Shown here one piece after another: positions 19,001 through 28,538 of a DNA stretch of 64,000 nucleotides. Each line of letters starts with the position of its first letter. The first letter of the stretch is position 1. The notes below the pieces were generated by a model. That model was not told the origin of the DNA, searched no databases, and saw only the letters and a list, made by a program, of their open reading frames with translations. Source of the DNA: Candidatus Binatia bacterium (GTDB taxonomy: Bacteria; Desulfobacterota; Binatia; UBA12015); contig JAQWRY010000001.1 in the NCBI GenBank assembly GCA_029243485.1, forward strand, positions 299,186 to 363,185. Direction: 5' to 3'. The position numbers and the translations under genes were made by a program.

Positions 19001-20485
19001 TCAGTGCACCTGGTACGCGGGGGATTGCAGAAGCAGCCCGAAGAGACCGCTCAACTTCCGGTCGACGAAGTCCGGATCCGTCAGATCCAGTGGCCCCCCA
19101 ACTTCGGAAGTGAGGTAGTCGATGAAACCGTTGCGCTCGTTCGCGTTGAGTTGGTCCGTGATGCCGAGCACAGCGGTCGCCGCGTCGACGATCTCCCCCG
19201 GGTCGGTCAGGGTGTCGCCGACGAGTTCGGCGGCCCGCAAGCGGGTCGACTTCCCGCCGATTCGAGCCATCGAGACGTCACGCGCAAAGGCGCACCGCGC
19301 GAGAACCGAACCGGTCGTGAGCCACGAGTTCTCCCAATGCCATCCGAAAACGCTCGGCGGCTCCATCGGGCTCTGTCCCATCCGGGCCACGTGCTCGCGA
19401 AGCGTCAGGAAGTCCCCGCCCCAGAGCCGATTCTGCTTGGGCTTGATGTCGAGCATCCGCATGGTGCCGATCACGAAGTCCACAGGCCATTTGACCGACT
19501 TCTTCGTGGCCGGCCCGAAGGGCGCGGCGACACAAGCCTCGTAGAAGGCGTCGTGTGAGAGAATCGCGCGCAGAAGAGGCGCGATCTCGAACGTCACGTC
19601 GAAACCCGAGGCCGCGACAACGGCGTCGACGACGGGCTGGGCGACCACAGGATCGGCAAAGTCTCCGTGTCCGAAGCACTCGAGCAGCCGCTGCGCGATG
19701 CGGCGAGCGATCGTGTTCTCGCCGTCCGTGTCGGTGTGGTCGAAGAGGACGTCGACGACGCGGTCGATCTCGGGCTCGCCCTCGCCTAGGTCGTCAAAGG
19801 CGCGGCCTCCGACACCGAAGCCCCCGGCGTCGGTGAAGACTACCTTGGGGCCACGCGCGGGAAACTCCGCCACGTAGTCGTGCTGGGTCTCGTCGAAGTA
19901 CCGTTTGTACTTGACCGGGATATACCGCCACCCGCTGAACGCGCGGGCGATCTGGACGATGTCGGATTGTCGATAGTTCTCGTTCCCGGCGAAGTCGTTC
20001 ACGCCCACCGTAAAGAGCTCCATCAACTCGCGGGCGTAGTTCTCGTTGGGCTCGCTCTTGTGGTTCTGCTGCGTGTTGAGGAACTCGATCATGGCCACGT
20101 CACGGCCAATCTCCTTCACCATCTCCCTCATGTTTCCGGCGCAGTGATACCGCAGGAGACGGTTCTGCAGACTCATCAGCTTGGAGTCGCCGACGCCTGC
20201 GTTGTTCGTTGCGAAGTGGTCGTGCCAGAAGAGCACGAGTTTCTCCTGCAGACCGGGCGAGTTCCGCTTGAGGACCAGCTTCAGATAACGGTCCTGAACC
20301 TTGTGGAGGTCTTTGCCGCCGCCGGGCTTCCGCCGAGAGCGTTTGAAGTCGAGACGAAGATCCGCCGCCTCGCCTCTCGTGAGCCCCGTGTAGTCTGCGG
20401 TTTCGTCCGCAAGCACACCGAACCCCGTCCTGCGAAGAAAGTGCCGCGCCGCGGCCGCATCAAGGACTGTGTTCTCGCCGCCCAT
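19001..20485 (-). CDS. DUF1800 family protein
   Basis: 494 residues from the ATG at 20485, after a G-rich site; an in-frame start at 20554 is possible. Family hallmarks: AAARHFLRRTGFG at the N-terminus, LVLFWHDHFATN, NYARELMELFTVG and a C-terminal FGWHWENSWLTTG region. DUF1800 genes almost always precede a DUF1501 gene, as here, and the pair is thought to be exported or cell-surface in planctomycetes, proteobacteria and others; the biochemical role is not established. No signal peptide is obvious. Confidence 0.88.
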   Translation of the reverse strand: MGGENTVLDAAAARHFLRRTGFGVLADETADYTGLTRGEAADLRLDFKRSRRKPGGGKDLHKVQDRYLKLVLKRNSPGLQEKLVLFWHDHFATNNAGVGDSKLMSLQNRLLRYHCAGNMREMVKEIGRDVAMIEFLNTQQNHKSEPNENYARELMELFTVGVNDFAGNENYRQSDIVQIARAFSGWRYIPVKYKRYFDETQHDYVAEFPARGPKVVFTDAGGFGVGGRAFDDLGEGEPEIDRVVDVLFDHTDTDGENTIARRIAQRLLECFGHGDFADPVVAQPVVDAVVAASGFDVTFEIAPLLRAILSHDAFYEACVAAPFGPATKKSVKWPVDFVIGTMRMLDIKPKQNRLWGGDFLTLREHVARMGQSPMEPPSVFGWHWENSWLTTGSVLARCAFARDVSMARIGGKSTRLRAAELVGDTLTDPGEIVDAATAVLGITDQLNANERNGFIDYLTSEVGGPLDLTDPDFVDRKLSGLFGLLLQSPAYQVH

Positions 20486-20803
20486 TGCCCGAGCCCCCCT
20501 ACGACAGCGGTCCGTCCTCGCCTGCCGAGCGGCGTTCTCTCGATCGAGGGCCAAGAGTCCAAAGCTCGAAAAATTAGACAGAGAGCCTGTCGGAGAAATT
20601 TTGGTTTTTAATTGAAATCAAGAAATTGATGCGATGTCCACCCCGCGAGCCGAGCTATCGTCAAGCCTCAGTTGCCGCGAAGAACCGCATACATATTGAG
20701 CATGTATGCCGTGCACTTATTGGCGAATCGGCCATATGTAGAATTTTAGTGCAATGGAACTGATCACGTACGCCGTTCCTGTATTGGACATGCAACCGAG
20801 GCC
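20486..20803. other. AT-richer intergenic island with an 8-bp inverted repeat
   Basis: About 320 bases without a convincing gene, clearly less GC-rich than the flanks, especially 20570-20640 and 20690-20760. It holds a perfect inverted repeat (GCATACAT at 20687-20694, ATGTATGC at 20702-20709, 7-base loop), which could be an operator for the DUF1800-DUF1501 unit or part of the neighbouring insertion relic. The lower GC suggests acquired DNA. Confidence 0.5.
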
Positions 20804-21798
20804 GTGCGGTTAACAAAGGGCGATCGCGTCACTCTGGAGTCATGGCTCCGTGCGCCAACCACGCCCCACGAGCTGGCCGTTTGGGCGAAGATCCTTCTGG
20901 CGAGCGACGAAGGGGGAGCGGTTCGGCCCTTGGCGGAGCGCCTGGCTGTTTCTCCCGCTACCGTTTCGACGTGGCGGACGGTATCGGACCGAAGGCCTCG
21001 ACGGATTGCGGACGCGTCATCGGACGGGACGCTCGAAGCAGATCACGTCGAGTAAGGAGCAGGCGGTGGTGGCTGCGCCAATGAAGCCGCCGAAGAACGC
21101 GACCCACTGGAGTGCACGACGGCTGGCCAAGAAAGTGGGGGTCGGCCACATGACCGTGCATCGGATCTGGAAGAAGTACGGACTCCAGCCGCATCGGGTT
21201 GAGACGTTCAAGTTCAGTACGGACCCGGACTTCGACACCAAGCTGGCCGACATCGTAGGGCTCTCCTCGCCCCCCCGGGGAGCGAGCGCTGGTCCTATGC
21301 GTGGACGAGAAGTCTCAGATTCAGGCCCTTGATCGCACCCAGCCCCTGCGGCCGATGCGCCGAGGACTTCCAGCTCGCATGACACACCACCACAAGCGCC
21401 CCAGGCCGACGACGCTGTTCGCCCCTGTGCAAATTGCCAGCGGGAAGGTGCACGGACATTGCTACCCGCGCTGCGAGCTACACCTCATCCTCGACAACTA
21501 CGGGACGCACAAACATCCGAAGGTGAGAGAGTGGTTGGAGGCGCACCCGCGGATCCATTTTCATTTCATGCCGACGAGCAGCTCGTGGCTGAACCTGGCC
21601 GAGCGGTGGTTTAGGTTGATCATCTATCAAGCGATTCAAGGTGGCAGCTTCGACGGTGTGCCGCGCTTGATCCGGACGACCATGAGCTGCCTCCACGGCT
21701 GGAGCCGAGACGCAAAGCCCTTTCGTTGGCTGAAGACGCTCACAGAGAGCCCCCGCAGACTACGTCGCGTCACACAGATTTCGGGTACACGACACTAG
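20804..21798 (+). pseudogene. IS630-family transposase relic
   Basis: Three reading frames together spell an IS630-type transposase. The GTG at 20804 begins the helix-turn-helix part (LAERLAVSPATVSTWR). A frame change near 20980 leads to KNATHWSARRLAKKVGVGHM and GLQPHRVETFKFSTDPDF. A second change in a C7 run near 21271 leads to VDEKSQIQALDRTQP. About 25 residues between the first and second catalytic Asp blocks are missing, with GHCYPRCELHLILDNYGTH directly joined. The DDE residues themselves are present (VDEKSQ, LILDNYG, LNLAERWF). The element is non-functional. The final codons lie in a sequence resembling an IS630 terminal repeat (ACACGACACTAG at 21787-21798); no matching left end was found. 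Confidence 0.88.
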
Positions 21799-21918
21799 GG
21801 CGCCTGCTCGATTCGCGTGTCGAACGGCCGACCTCCAGGCCGCCACGGCCCTCCGCTCCTTGACTTATGGAGCCCATGCGCCGAAACCTATCCGGATCAA
21901 CCAGGAGACTTGTTTATT

Positions 21919-22305
21919 ATGAAGCCAGCAATAGTAGTCGCATTCGTCTTGACTCTGGGCCTCGCCGCCTGCTCCTCGTCCGAAGAACCAAGCGCTACCG
22001 CAGCCGCAAAGCCGGCAGCGCCGGCCGCCGCTGCGGCCGACGGAGAAGCCGGAACCCAGGGCAGGATCATGGAGGCCTCGCAGCTCGCTTTCCAGCAGGC
22101 CGAAAAGGCCTGCGCGGGCTGCCCGAATCCGCAGGCCTGCCAAGAGGCACTCGGATCGGCGCTTCGCCTGACCACCCTCGCTCTGCAGAGCTACTCGGAG
22201 CCGACCGAGTCACTCGAAACGAGCCAGGCCCACGCCGAGCATCTGACGAAGCAATTCGACGGACTCGCGAAGCTCTCCAATGAATGCCTGAAGGACGAGG
22301 GCTGA
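21919..22305 (+). CDS. Small Cys-containing lipoprotein of unknown function
   Basis: 128 residues; the ATG at 21919 has AGGAG 11 bases upstream. The lipobox LAAC places the lipidated Cys at 18, followed by a serine and Ala/Pro-rich linker to about residue 45. The mature domain is helical with three or four further Cys (KACAGCPNPQACQ, SNECL), likely disulfides or a metal site. I do not recognise the family. It is the first intact gene after the IS relic. Confidence 0.75.
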   Translation: MKPAIVVAFVLTLGLAACSSSEEPSATAAAKPAAPAAAAADGEAGTQGRIMEASQLAFQQAEKACAGCPNPQACQEALGSALRLTTLALQSYSEPTESLETSQAHAEHLTKQFDGLAKLSNECLKDEG

Positions 22306-22351
22306 CCGCCCGAGTTGAACCCGTGGACTCCCCGTCTGTAGGGGGATGCCG

Positions 22352-23476
22352 ATGGCGACCGATGAAGAACTGATCTCGGCCGACGATCACGTCAACCCGC
22401 CCGCGACCATGTACGCGGAACGGTTGCCGGCCAGATTTCGGGACCGCGCGCCTCGCGTCGAGTCACGCGGTGACAAGGAGATCCTTGTCTTCGAAGACAC
22501 AGAGCGGCCGTTCGGCGCGCTTGAGAGCGCCGCTGGAGTCGACTCCAAGAACGTCCGGCTTCTCGCGAAGACCAAAGAGCAGGGCCGAAAGGGCGGCTGG
22601 GACCCCGACGCGCGCATCGAAGACATGGACTTCGACGGAGTGAGGGCCCAAGTCCTCTTCGGAAGTGGCTCGGGCGGCGGTGTCGCGATCCAATGCGCGG
22701 ACCGAGAACTCCGAAAGGCGATGATGCGCGCCTACAACGATTGGATCTCGGAGTTCTGCAAGCCGTACTCCGACCGCCTGATCGGCATCGCGGAGCTCCC
22801 GATCTACGACATGGACTTCGCGCTCGAAGAAGCCGAGCGCTGCGCGAAGTTGGGCCTCCGGGGCGTCCTCCTCCCGGCGGTTCCCGCCTACGAGGAATCC
22901 CCGGCGAGCGACAAGCCCTACACCGACCCCTCGTACGAGCGCCTATGGGCGACCCTCGCCAACATGAATCTCCCGGTGCACTTCCACCTGGGCACCCGGC
23001 CGGTCACGCGCGGGCTTCGGCAAGAGATCATGGTGAACATCTCCGTGAACAAGTCGGCGATGTCCGAACCCATCGCGAGCTTCATCTTCTCCGGCGCCCT
23101 GCAGCGCCACCCGAATTTGAAGATCGTGTCGGTCGAGAGCGGCATCGGCTGGATGGCGTTCCTCGTCCCGTGGATGGACAGCGTCTGGAACAAGCACCGC
23201 TATCACACCCGGTCCGAGCTGACCGAGCCGCCGAGCCACTACTTCCATCGTCAGGTCTTCGGAACGTTCATCGACGACGAGATCGGCGTCCGGAACCGCG
23301 ACGTCATCGGCGTCGAGAACATCCTGTGGTCGAGCGACTACCCGCACGTGAACAGCTCGTGGCCAACGTCGAGAGAGTACATCGAGCGCCACTTCGGCGA
23401 CGTCCCCCCCGTCGAGCGCCGCAAGATGGTCTGCGAAAACACCGCACACCTCTACGACATTCCCGTCGGAAAGTAG
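22352..23476 (+). CDS. Amidohydrolase-2 family metal-dependent hydrolase
   Basis: 374 residues; the ATG at 22352 is preferred over 22346 because AGGGGG directly abuts the latter. TIM-barrel amidohydrolase-2 (PF04909) features: ISADDHVNPP near the N-terminus (the usual DxHxxE position, here DDHVNP), PVHFHLG, SVESGIGWMAFLVPWMD and WSSDYPHVNSSWP, where the Asp is the expected catalytic residue. Enzymes of this group are decarboxylases or C-C or ester hydrolases on aromatic or cyclic acids. A second, more diverged paralogue is at 59503. Substrate unknown. Confidence 0.85.
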   Translation: MATDEELISADDHVNPPATMYAERLPARFRDRAPRVESRGDKEILVFEDTERPFGALESAAGVDSKNVRLLAKTKEQGRKGGWDPDARIEDMDFDGVRAQVLFGSGSGGGVAIQCADRELRKAMMRAYNDWISEFCKPYSDRLIGIAELPIYDMDFALEEAERCAKLGLRGVLLPAVPAYEESPASDKPYTDPSYERLWATLANMNLPVHFHLGTRPVTRGLRQEIMVNISVNKSAMSEPIASFIFSGALQRHPNLKIVSVESGIGWMAFLVPWMDSVWNKHRYHTRSELTEPPSHYFHRQVFGTFIDDEIGVRNRDVIGVENILWSSDYPHVNSSWPTSREYIERHFGDVPPVERRKMVCENTAHLYDIPVGK

Positions 23477-23524
23477 GTCGCGGCGACGCACGACTCCTCC
23501 AGTCCGGGCTCGCCGCCGTCGGTC

Positions 23525-24745
23525 GTGGTCGTCGGAGCGAGCGCCGCGGGCCTGCTCGCCGGGATCTTCGCCGGTCGAGCCGGTGCCGAGGTGCTGCTCC
23601 TAGAGACGCGCCCGAAGCCCGGCGCAAAGATCCGCGTGAGCGGTGGCGGCCGCTGCAACCTCTTGCCGAGCGAAGCGGTCCCCGAGGACTTCCATACTGG
23701 GGGCGCGGCCCGAGCCATGCGGAACGTCCTGCTCTCGTGGCCTCTCCCCGAAGTCCGCGCCTTCTTCGAATCCGAGTTGGCGATCCCGCTCAAGGTCGAG
23801 GACACCGGAAAGGTGTTCCCGCGCAGCGAGCGGCCGCTCGACATTGTCGAAGCACTTCTGAGCGAGTGCAGCCGCCTGGGGGTCGAGCTCCGCACGAGCT
23901 CTCGTGTCTCGTCAGTGAAAACGACGCGGTCGGGCTTCGAAGTCGCCCTCGCAGACGCCGACCCGATTCGGGCAGACCGCGTGATCCTGGCGACGGGCGG
24001 GCTCTCCCTGCCCAAGACGGGCAGCGACGGCGGCGGCTACCGCCTCGCTCGCTCCCTCGGACACAAGCTCGCGCCGACGTTCCCGGTCCTCGTCCCGCTG
24101 ACCACGGCGGACCGGGCGTGGCTCGCGCTCCCCGGCGTCTCCCTTCCCGTAACCCTCCGCGCGCGACGCGAGGGCAGCTTCGTCCATGAACGAACCGGGA
24201 GCTTCCTGTTCACACACCGCGGGTTCAGCGGGCCGGTCGTCCTCGACATCAGCCGCGCACTCACCAGCGCGCCCGCGAACGATGTCACCCTGGAAGCGCA
24301 TTGGGGCGGCCCGACCACCGATTGGCCTGCACGGCTCCGCACACCGGGCCGGGTGACCGTGGGTTCGATCGTCCGCGAGGCCCTCCCCCGCCGCTTGGCG
24401 GACTTGCTCCTCGACCGGGCCGGCGTCCCACCCGAGAGTCGACTCGCCGAGCTCCCACGGGAGAACCGAAACATCCTCGAACGAGAACTGTCCGCATGCG
24501 TGCTCCCGATCGAGGGGAACGAGGGTTACCGGACCGCCGAGGCCACGGGCGGCGGGATTCCACTCGACGAACTGCGGACCAAGACACTCGAGAGCCGCAA
24601 GAACCCGGGTCTGCACTTCGCCGGCGAGATCATCGACGTCGACGGACGGATCGGTGGATACAACTTTCTGTGGGCCTTCGTTACGGGACGCCGGGCCGGC
24701 CAGGCCGCCGCACGCGACTTGCGGGAGCCACGGATGAACGGCTAG
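23525..24745 (+). CDS. BaiN/HI0933-like flavoprotein (NAD(P)/FAD-dependent oxidoreductase)
   Basis: 406 residues from the GTG at 23525; no earlier start exists in frame after the stop at 23476. The N-terminal nucleotide-binding turn VVVGASAAGLLAG follows the Rossmann pattern; KIRVSGGGRCNLLPSE is the family signature. The C-terminus ATGGGIPLDELRTKTLESR, FAGEIIDVDGRIGGYNFLWAFVTGR matches the HI0933/BaiN family. BaiN reduces a 3-oxo-delta4-steroid CoA derivative in bile-acid degraders, but most homologues are uncharacterised and widely conserved. It is 48 bases after the amidohydrolase gene, so probably in the same transcript. Confidence 0.88.
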   Translation: MVVGASAAGLLAGIFAGRAGAEVLLLETRPKPGAKIRVSGGGRCNLLPSEAVPEDFHTGGAARAMRNVLLSWPLPEVRAFFESELAIPLKVEDTGKVFPRSERPLDIVEALLSECSRLGVELRTSSRVSSVKTTRSGFEVALADADPIRADRVILATGGLSLPKTGSDGGGYRLARSLGHKLAPTFPVLVPLTTADRAWLALPGVSLPVTLRARREGSFVHERTGSFLFTHRGFSGPVVLDISRALTSAPANDVTLEAHWGGPTTDWPARLRTPGRVTVGSIVREALPRRLADLLLDRAGVPPESRLAELPRENRNILERELSACVLPIEGNEGYRTAEATGGGIPLDELRTKTLESRKNPGLHFAGEIIDVDGRIGGYNFLWAFVTGRRAGQAAARDLREPRMNG

Positions 24746-24754
24746 CCGCACTGC

Positions 24755-26221
24755 ATGTCGATCGACCCGAGAACTCCCGTCCTCGTCGGCGCCGGCGCCG
24801 TCTCACAGCGAATCGAAGACCACGCCGTGGCCCGCGAGCCTATCGAGCTCATGATAGAAGCGCTCGAGCGTGCCGCCGACGATGCGGGCAACCGCGCACT
24901 CCTCGAGCGCGCGAGCATCGTGCGAGTGCCCAAGGGTTTTCCGCCATACTCCGACCCGGGACGGCTCATCGCGGGCCGGTTCGGCGCCAAAGCGAAGACC
25001 GAATTCGCGGAAATTGGAATCCTGCAGACGACGCTGTTCGGACGAAGCGCGCGCGCGATTGCCGCCGGCGACGAGGATATCGCCCTGGTCGTCGGAGGCG
25101 AGGGGAAGTTCCGAGCGCTGCGTGCGCAGATCGCCGGCGTCGAGCCGACCTACACCGACCAGCACGGTGCGCAGCCCGACGAGTTCCTCGCACCGCACGA
25201 AGAAATCATGAACGAGCCCGAACTTGTCCACGGCCTGGCCATGCCGGTGAACCAGTACGCCCTGATCGACAACGCACTTCGCTACGCGGAACGAAAGACG
25301 ATCCCAGAGCACATCCGCGAGATCGCGGAGATGTGGGCAGGCATGAGTGAGGTCGCGGCGAACAATCCCGACGCCTGGGTCCGCGAGGCGCTCACCCCAG
25401 ACCAGATCGCCACGCCGGACGCGAAGAACCGCATGCTCGCCTTCCCTTACACGAAGCGACACAACTCGCAGTGGAACGTGGACCAGGCAGCCGGCTTGAT
25501 CCTATGCTCCGTGCAGGTCGCACGCGATCTCGGCATCGCCGAGGACCGCTGGCTCTACCCGCGCGCCGTCGCGGACGCGAACCACATGGTCCCGCTCTGC
25601 GAGCGCGCGGAACTGCATCGTTCCCACGGTTTTCGGATCGCAGCGGCACGTGCCTTCGAAACCGCCGGACTGAGAGTCACCGACGTGAAACACCGGGAAC
25701 TGTACAGCTGCTTCCCCGCTGCCGTGCGCGCCCAGATCCGCGAAATCGGGATCGATCCCGCCCTCCCCGTCACTGTCACCGGCGGGATGGCCTTCGGTGG
25801 CGGCCCGCTGAACAATTTCGTGCTGCAGGCAATGGTGAAGATGGCGAACATCCTGCGCGCCTCTCCCGGAGACGCGGGGCTCGTCACCGCCGTGAGCGGT
25901 CTCCTAACCAAGCAAGGCGTGAGTCTGTGGTCCACCGACCCCGGCGACCGACCCTTCGAGTTCTCCGACGTCAGTGCCGCGGTCGAAAAGGACCTCGAAC
26001 GCATCCCCTCGCGGAGCGAGTACACCGGAACGGCCACCATCGCGTCGGCGACGGTGCTCTACGAACCGACGGGACCGCGCGCCGCGTTCATCTGCGACAC
26101 ACCAGACGGCAAGCGAACGATCGCATCCACACCGGAGGAGGCGATCACCACGATCGTTGCGGAGAACGAAGTCTGTGGCCGGACACTCGACCTGGCCCCC
26201 GGACACGTCGCGTTCGTTTAG
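24755..26221 (+). CDS. Thiolase-like acetyl-CoA acetyltransferase family protein
   Basis: 488 residues, 9 bases after the flavoprotein gene. Thiolase fold: LVGAGAVSQR start, DIALVVGGE (the strand usually ending GGxE), and GGMAFGGGPLNNF in the place of the C-terminal GGGxAxGHPxGxS block. The canonical N-terminal nucleophile Cys is not seen (the region reads TTLFGRSARAI), and the GHP His is replaced; a Cys is present in ELYSCFPAAV, equivalent to the HDCF segment of SCP2-type thiolases. This matches the thiolase-like group that includes retro-aldolases such as Ltp2. A C-C lyase or a degenerate thiolase role in CoA-ester degradation is inferred. Confidence 0.8.
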   Translation: MSIDPRTPVLVGAGAVSQRIEDHAVAREPIELMIEALERAADDAGNRALLERASIVRVPKGFPPYSDPGRLIAGRFGAKAKTEFAEIGILQTTLFGRSARAIAAGDEDIALVVGGEGKFRALRAQIAGVEPTYTDQHGAQPDEFLAPHEEIMNEPELVHGLAMPVNQYALIDNALRYAERKTIPEHIREIAEMWAGMSEVAANNPDAWVREALTPDQIATPDAKNRMLAFPYTKRHNSQWNVDQAAGLILCSVQVARDLGIAEDRWLYPRAVADANHMVPLCERAELHRSHGFRIAAARAFETAGLRVTDVKHRELYSCFPAAVRAQIREIGIDPALPVTVTGGMAFGGGPLNNFVLQAMVKMANILRASPGDAGLVTAVSGLLTKQGVSLWSTDPGDRPFEFSDVSAAVEKDLERIPSRSEYTGTATIASATVLYEPTGPRAAFICDTPDGKRTIASTPEEAITTIVAENEVCGRTLDLAPGHVAFV

Positions 26222-26268
26222 ACGCCTGACCCGAGATGGATCGCGGCGGCCCTAGCATCTAGGCTCCG

Positions 26269-28455
26269 CTAGCTCGTGCCTGCCGGCGTGAGGAAAATCG
26301 GCGAGGACCAGGCGCGTTCTTCCACCTCGGCGAGACAATCGTCGGCGACCGGCGTGCGCTCGTCTCCGTAACAGGGGCGCACGCGCACGCACTCCCCGTC
26401 CTCCCACTCGCAGCGAAGGCCCGCGCCGTTCACCGCTTCGGTCGGCTCTTGAATGGCGCGCACGTAGTAGAGCGCCTCGCGATTCGCCGTGCCGAACTCG
26501 GGGTCATCGAACTCCACCGCGCAACCACCCGGATCGCCCGAGCACGGCAGGCGGCGCCAGGGATCCTCGATCAGAGCTTCCAAGGGTTCGTCCGGGGAGA
26601 CCTGTGGGCGAATCCGTACGACCTCGATGCGCGTGATCGGTCTCCGCTCGTCGCCGGGGTTGTAACACTCGCCCAGGCACAACCGTTCGATGTCCCCCTC
26701 GGAGAGCGTCTCCTCCACCCATGTCGGACATCCCGGCTTCTGGGCAAACGCCCCGGCCGCGCTCACACGAAAACGGGGCACGCCCGCGAAGTCGTCGACC
26801 TCGCCGCCCATCGGCACCGAACCGCCCGGCCCGTTCAACAGATCGAACGACAGGAGAATGCGGTCTCCGGACGTGGCGTAGACCTCGCGCCGTTCCAGCG
26901 CATCGAAGATCGAGTCGCGATCACGGGCGTCGGCATGCACGGCGACGATCCCGCCGGTCGTGAGATACGAGGCGCCCCGTTCCGTGTACCGGCGACTCGC
27001 GAGCGGGAGATTCGCCACGTTGATCTTCTCGGTCGCCGCAATCGGCTCGCGCGTATCTCCTACTAGACGCTTGGCCAGGCCCTGAGGGCCGCGGCCTTCG
27101 GTCAGGCCGTGACGCCCGACCTCCTTGAAACCGTTTCCGCCCCTCGAACCGTGCGTGTCACTCGACCCGATCATCCCGAACCGGAACCGGGTAGGTGCAC
27201 CCTCCTCTTTAAAGCCGCCGAGCGCGAGCGCGTACTGCGCGGTCATCCCGGGCCGGAGATTGAAGGCCGGAACGAAACAGTCGCGGCACTGGCCACAGTC
27301 GAGCCAGTCCTCGACCGTCGCCCCCGGTACCGATTTGTGAGCGCCAACGCCGGACTCTACGTAGTCCTGACGAGCCTTCGCGACGAGCGCGTCGCACTCC
27401 TCCGAAGCCGGGCTCTCACAACGAGCACGAATGATCTGGCCGGCCCGCCAGCAACACGGGAGGTAGTCCGGCCGAGGTTCGGGACAACCCAGAGCCCCGG
27501 AGGCGTCGACCTCGAAGGATAGCCAATCGCGGTACTCCTCGGAGCTCCCATGGCCCGAGTATACCTCGATCATCTTCTGGCGCTTCGGATCGTGCTGCTT
27601 GCGCGACAGCTGGAGATCCCAGCTCGTTCCCGGCGGCGTCATGAGTCCCCACGCCGTCCCGTGCGGGATCACGATGCTGCCCGTGTCGATCCCATCGAGG
27701 CGCTCGAAGAGCTCAGCCGGGTCCATCGCGATTTCGTGGCAGTCATCGGGCAGGTCGGCGGGGGCGACGTCGGTCGGACAGAGGGGCGTGTTCTCGACCT
27801 CCTTGAGGTACGTGAAGTAGTCGAAATACTGCTGACGCTCGGAGAAGTAGAGAAGCGGAAGCGCGACCCGGCCCGCGAGGGGCATCGGCGCCGCCCGGAA
27901 GTCTGGCCGCGGGGCCGCAATCGCCCGTCGCGGCATCTGTTCTTCTTCGGTCCCCCGCAGGATCACGTTCTTGTGCCCAAAGTGCTCGCTCGGGGTCAGA
28001 CCGACCTGCGACCATTCCCAACCAAGGAAGGCCACCGTGTCGGGGGCGCCCGTCGCGACCGCGTTGCACTGCCGGATCGAGTCCCGGGTCTCCGCCCAGT
28101 GCTCAGGCGTGAGCCCCTCGGCGTGGTCGTTGATGCTCCAGAAGTCGAGAGCCGCGCAGAATCGCGCGTAGTCGCATGCGTCGGCGGGCGGATGCGCGCC
28201 CTCGCCCCCCATCATCGGCAAGCTCAGCACGTAGGCGTCGGCGGAAAACGTCGTATGCACGTGCAGATCACCGAAGAGGATCTGCTTCTCCGACGCCTCC
28301 CCCGCGGGAAGTTCGAACCGCTGTTGTCGGGCATCTACGACCTCGGACGGCGCGGCGGCCGGATGCGGAGTCCCCGGCCCCTGATGCTCCCCGGTGCAGG
28401 CGGCTAGCGAGATGTAGACGGACGCGAGGACCGGAAGGTGGCGGCGACGGGTCAC
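26269..28455 (-). CDS. DUF3604 lipoprotein (PHP-like metal-dependent fold)
   Basis: About 728 residues from the GTG at 28455, which gives a short lipoprotein signal (SLAAC lipobox near residue 22); a TTG at 28491 gives a longer N-terminus. DUF3604 markers: LFGDLHVHTTFSADAY, FWSINDHAEGLTP, FLGWEWSQ, IPHGTAWG and GMIGSSDTHGSRGGNG, which together supply the His/Asp metal ligands of a PHP-type phosphoesterase fold. Several Cys in the C-terminal third (LCLGECYNPGDE, CEWEDGECVRVRPC) suggest disulfides in the periplasm. Family members are large, secreted and uncharacterised. Confidence 0.85.
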   Translation of the reverse strand: MTRRRHLPVLASVYISLAACTGEHQGPGTPHPAAAPSEVVDARQQRFELPAGEASEKQILFGDLHVHTTFSADAYVLSLPMMGGEGAHPPADACDYARFCAALDFWSINDHAEGLTPEHWAETRDSIRQCNAVATGAPDTVAFLGWEWSQVGLTPSEHFGHKNVILRGTEEEQMPRRAIAAPRPDFRAAPMPLAGRVALPLLYFSERQQYFDYFTYLKEVENTPLCPTDVAPADLPDDCHEIAMDPAELFERLDGIDTGSIVIPHGTAWGLMTPPGTSWDLQLSRKQHDPKRQKMIEVYSGHGSSEEYRDWLSFEVDASGALGCPEPRPDYLPCCWRAGQIIRARCESPASEECDALVAKARQDYVESGVGAHKSVPGATVEDWLDCGQCRDCFVPAFNLRPGMTAQYALALGGFKEEGAPTRFRFGMIGSSDTHGSRGGNGFKEVGRHGLTEGRGPQGLAKRLVGDTREPIAATEKINVANLPLASRRYTERGASYLTTGGIVAVHADARDRDSIFDALERREVYATSGDRILLSFDLLNGPGGSVPMGGEVDDFAGVPRFRVSAAGAFAQKPGCPTWVEETLSEGDIERLCLGECYNPGDERRPITRIEVVRIRPQVSPDEPLEALIEDPWRRLPCSGDPGGCAVEFDDPEFGTANREALYYVRAIQEPTEAVNGAGLRCEWEDGECVRVRPCYGDERTPVADDCLAEVEERAWSSPIFLTPAGTS

Positions 28456-28538
28456 TCGGCCTGCGCTATCGCGCCGCGTCCTGCGAGACAAGCCACATTG
28501 CTGGAATCAACGATAAGAATCGGGCACTCTGTCCGCCG

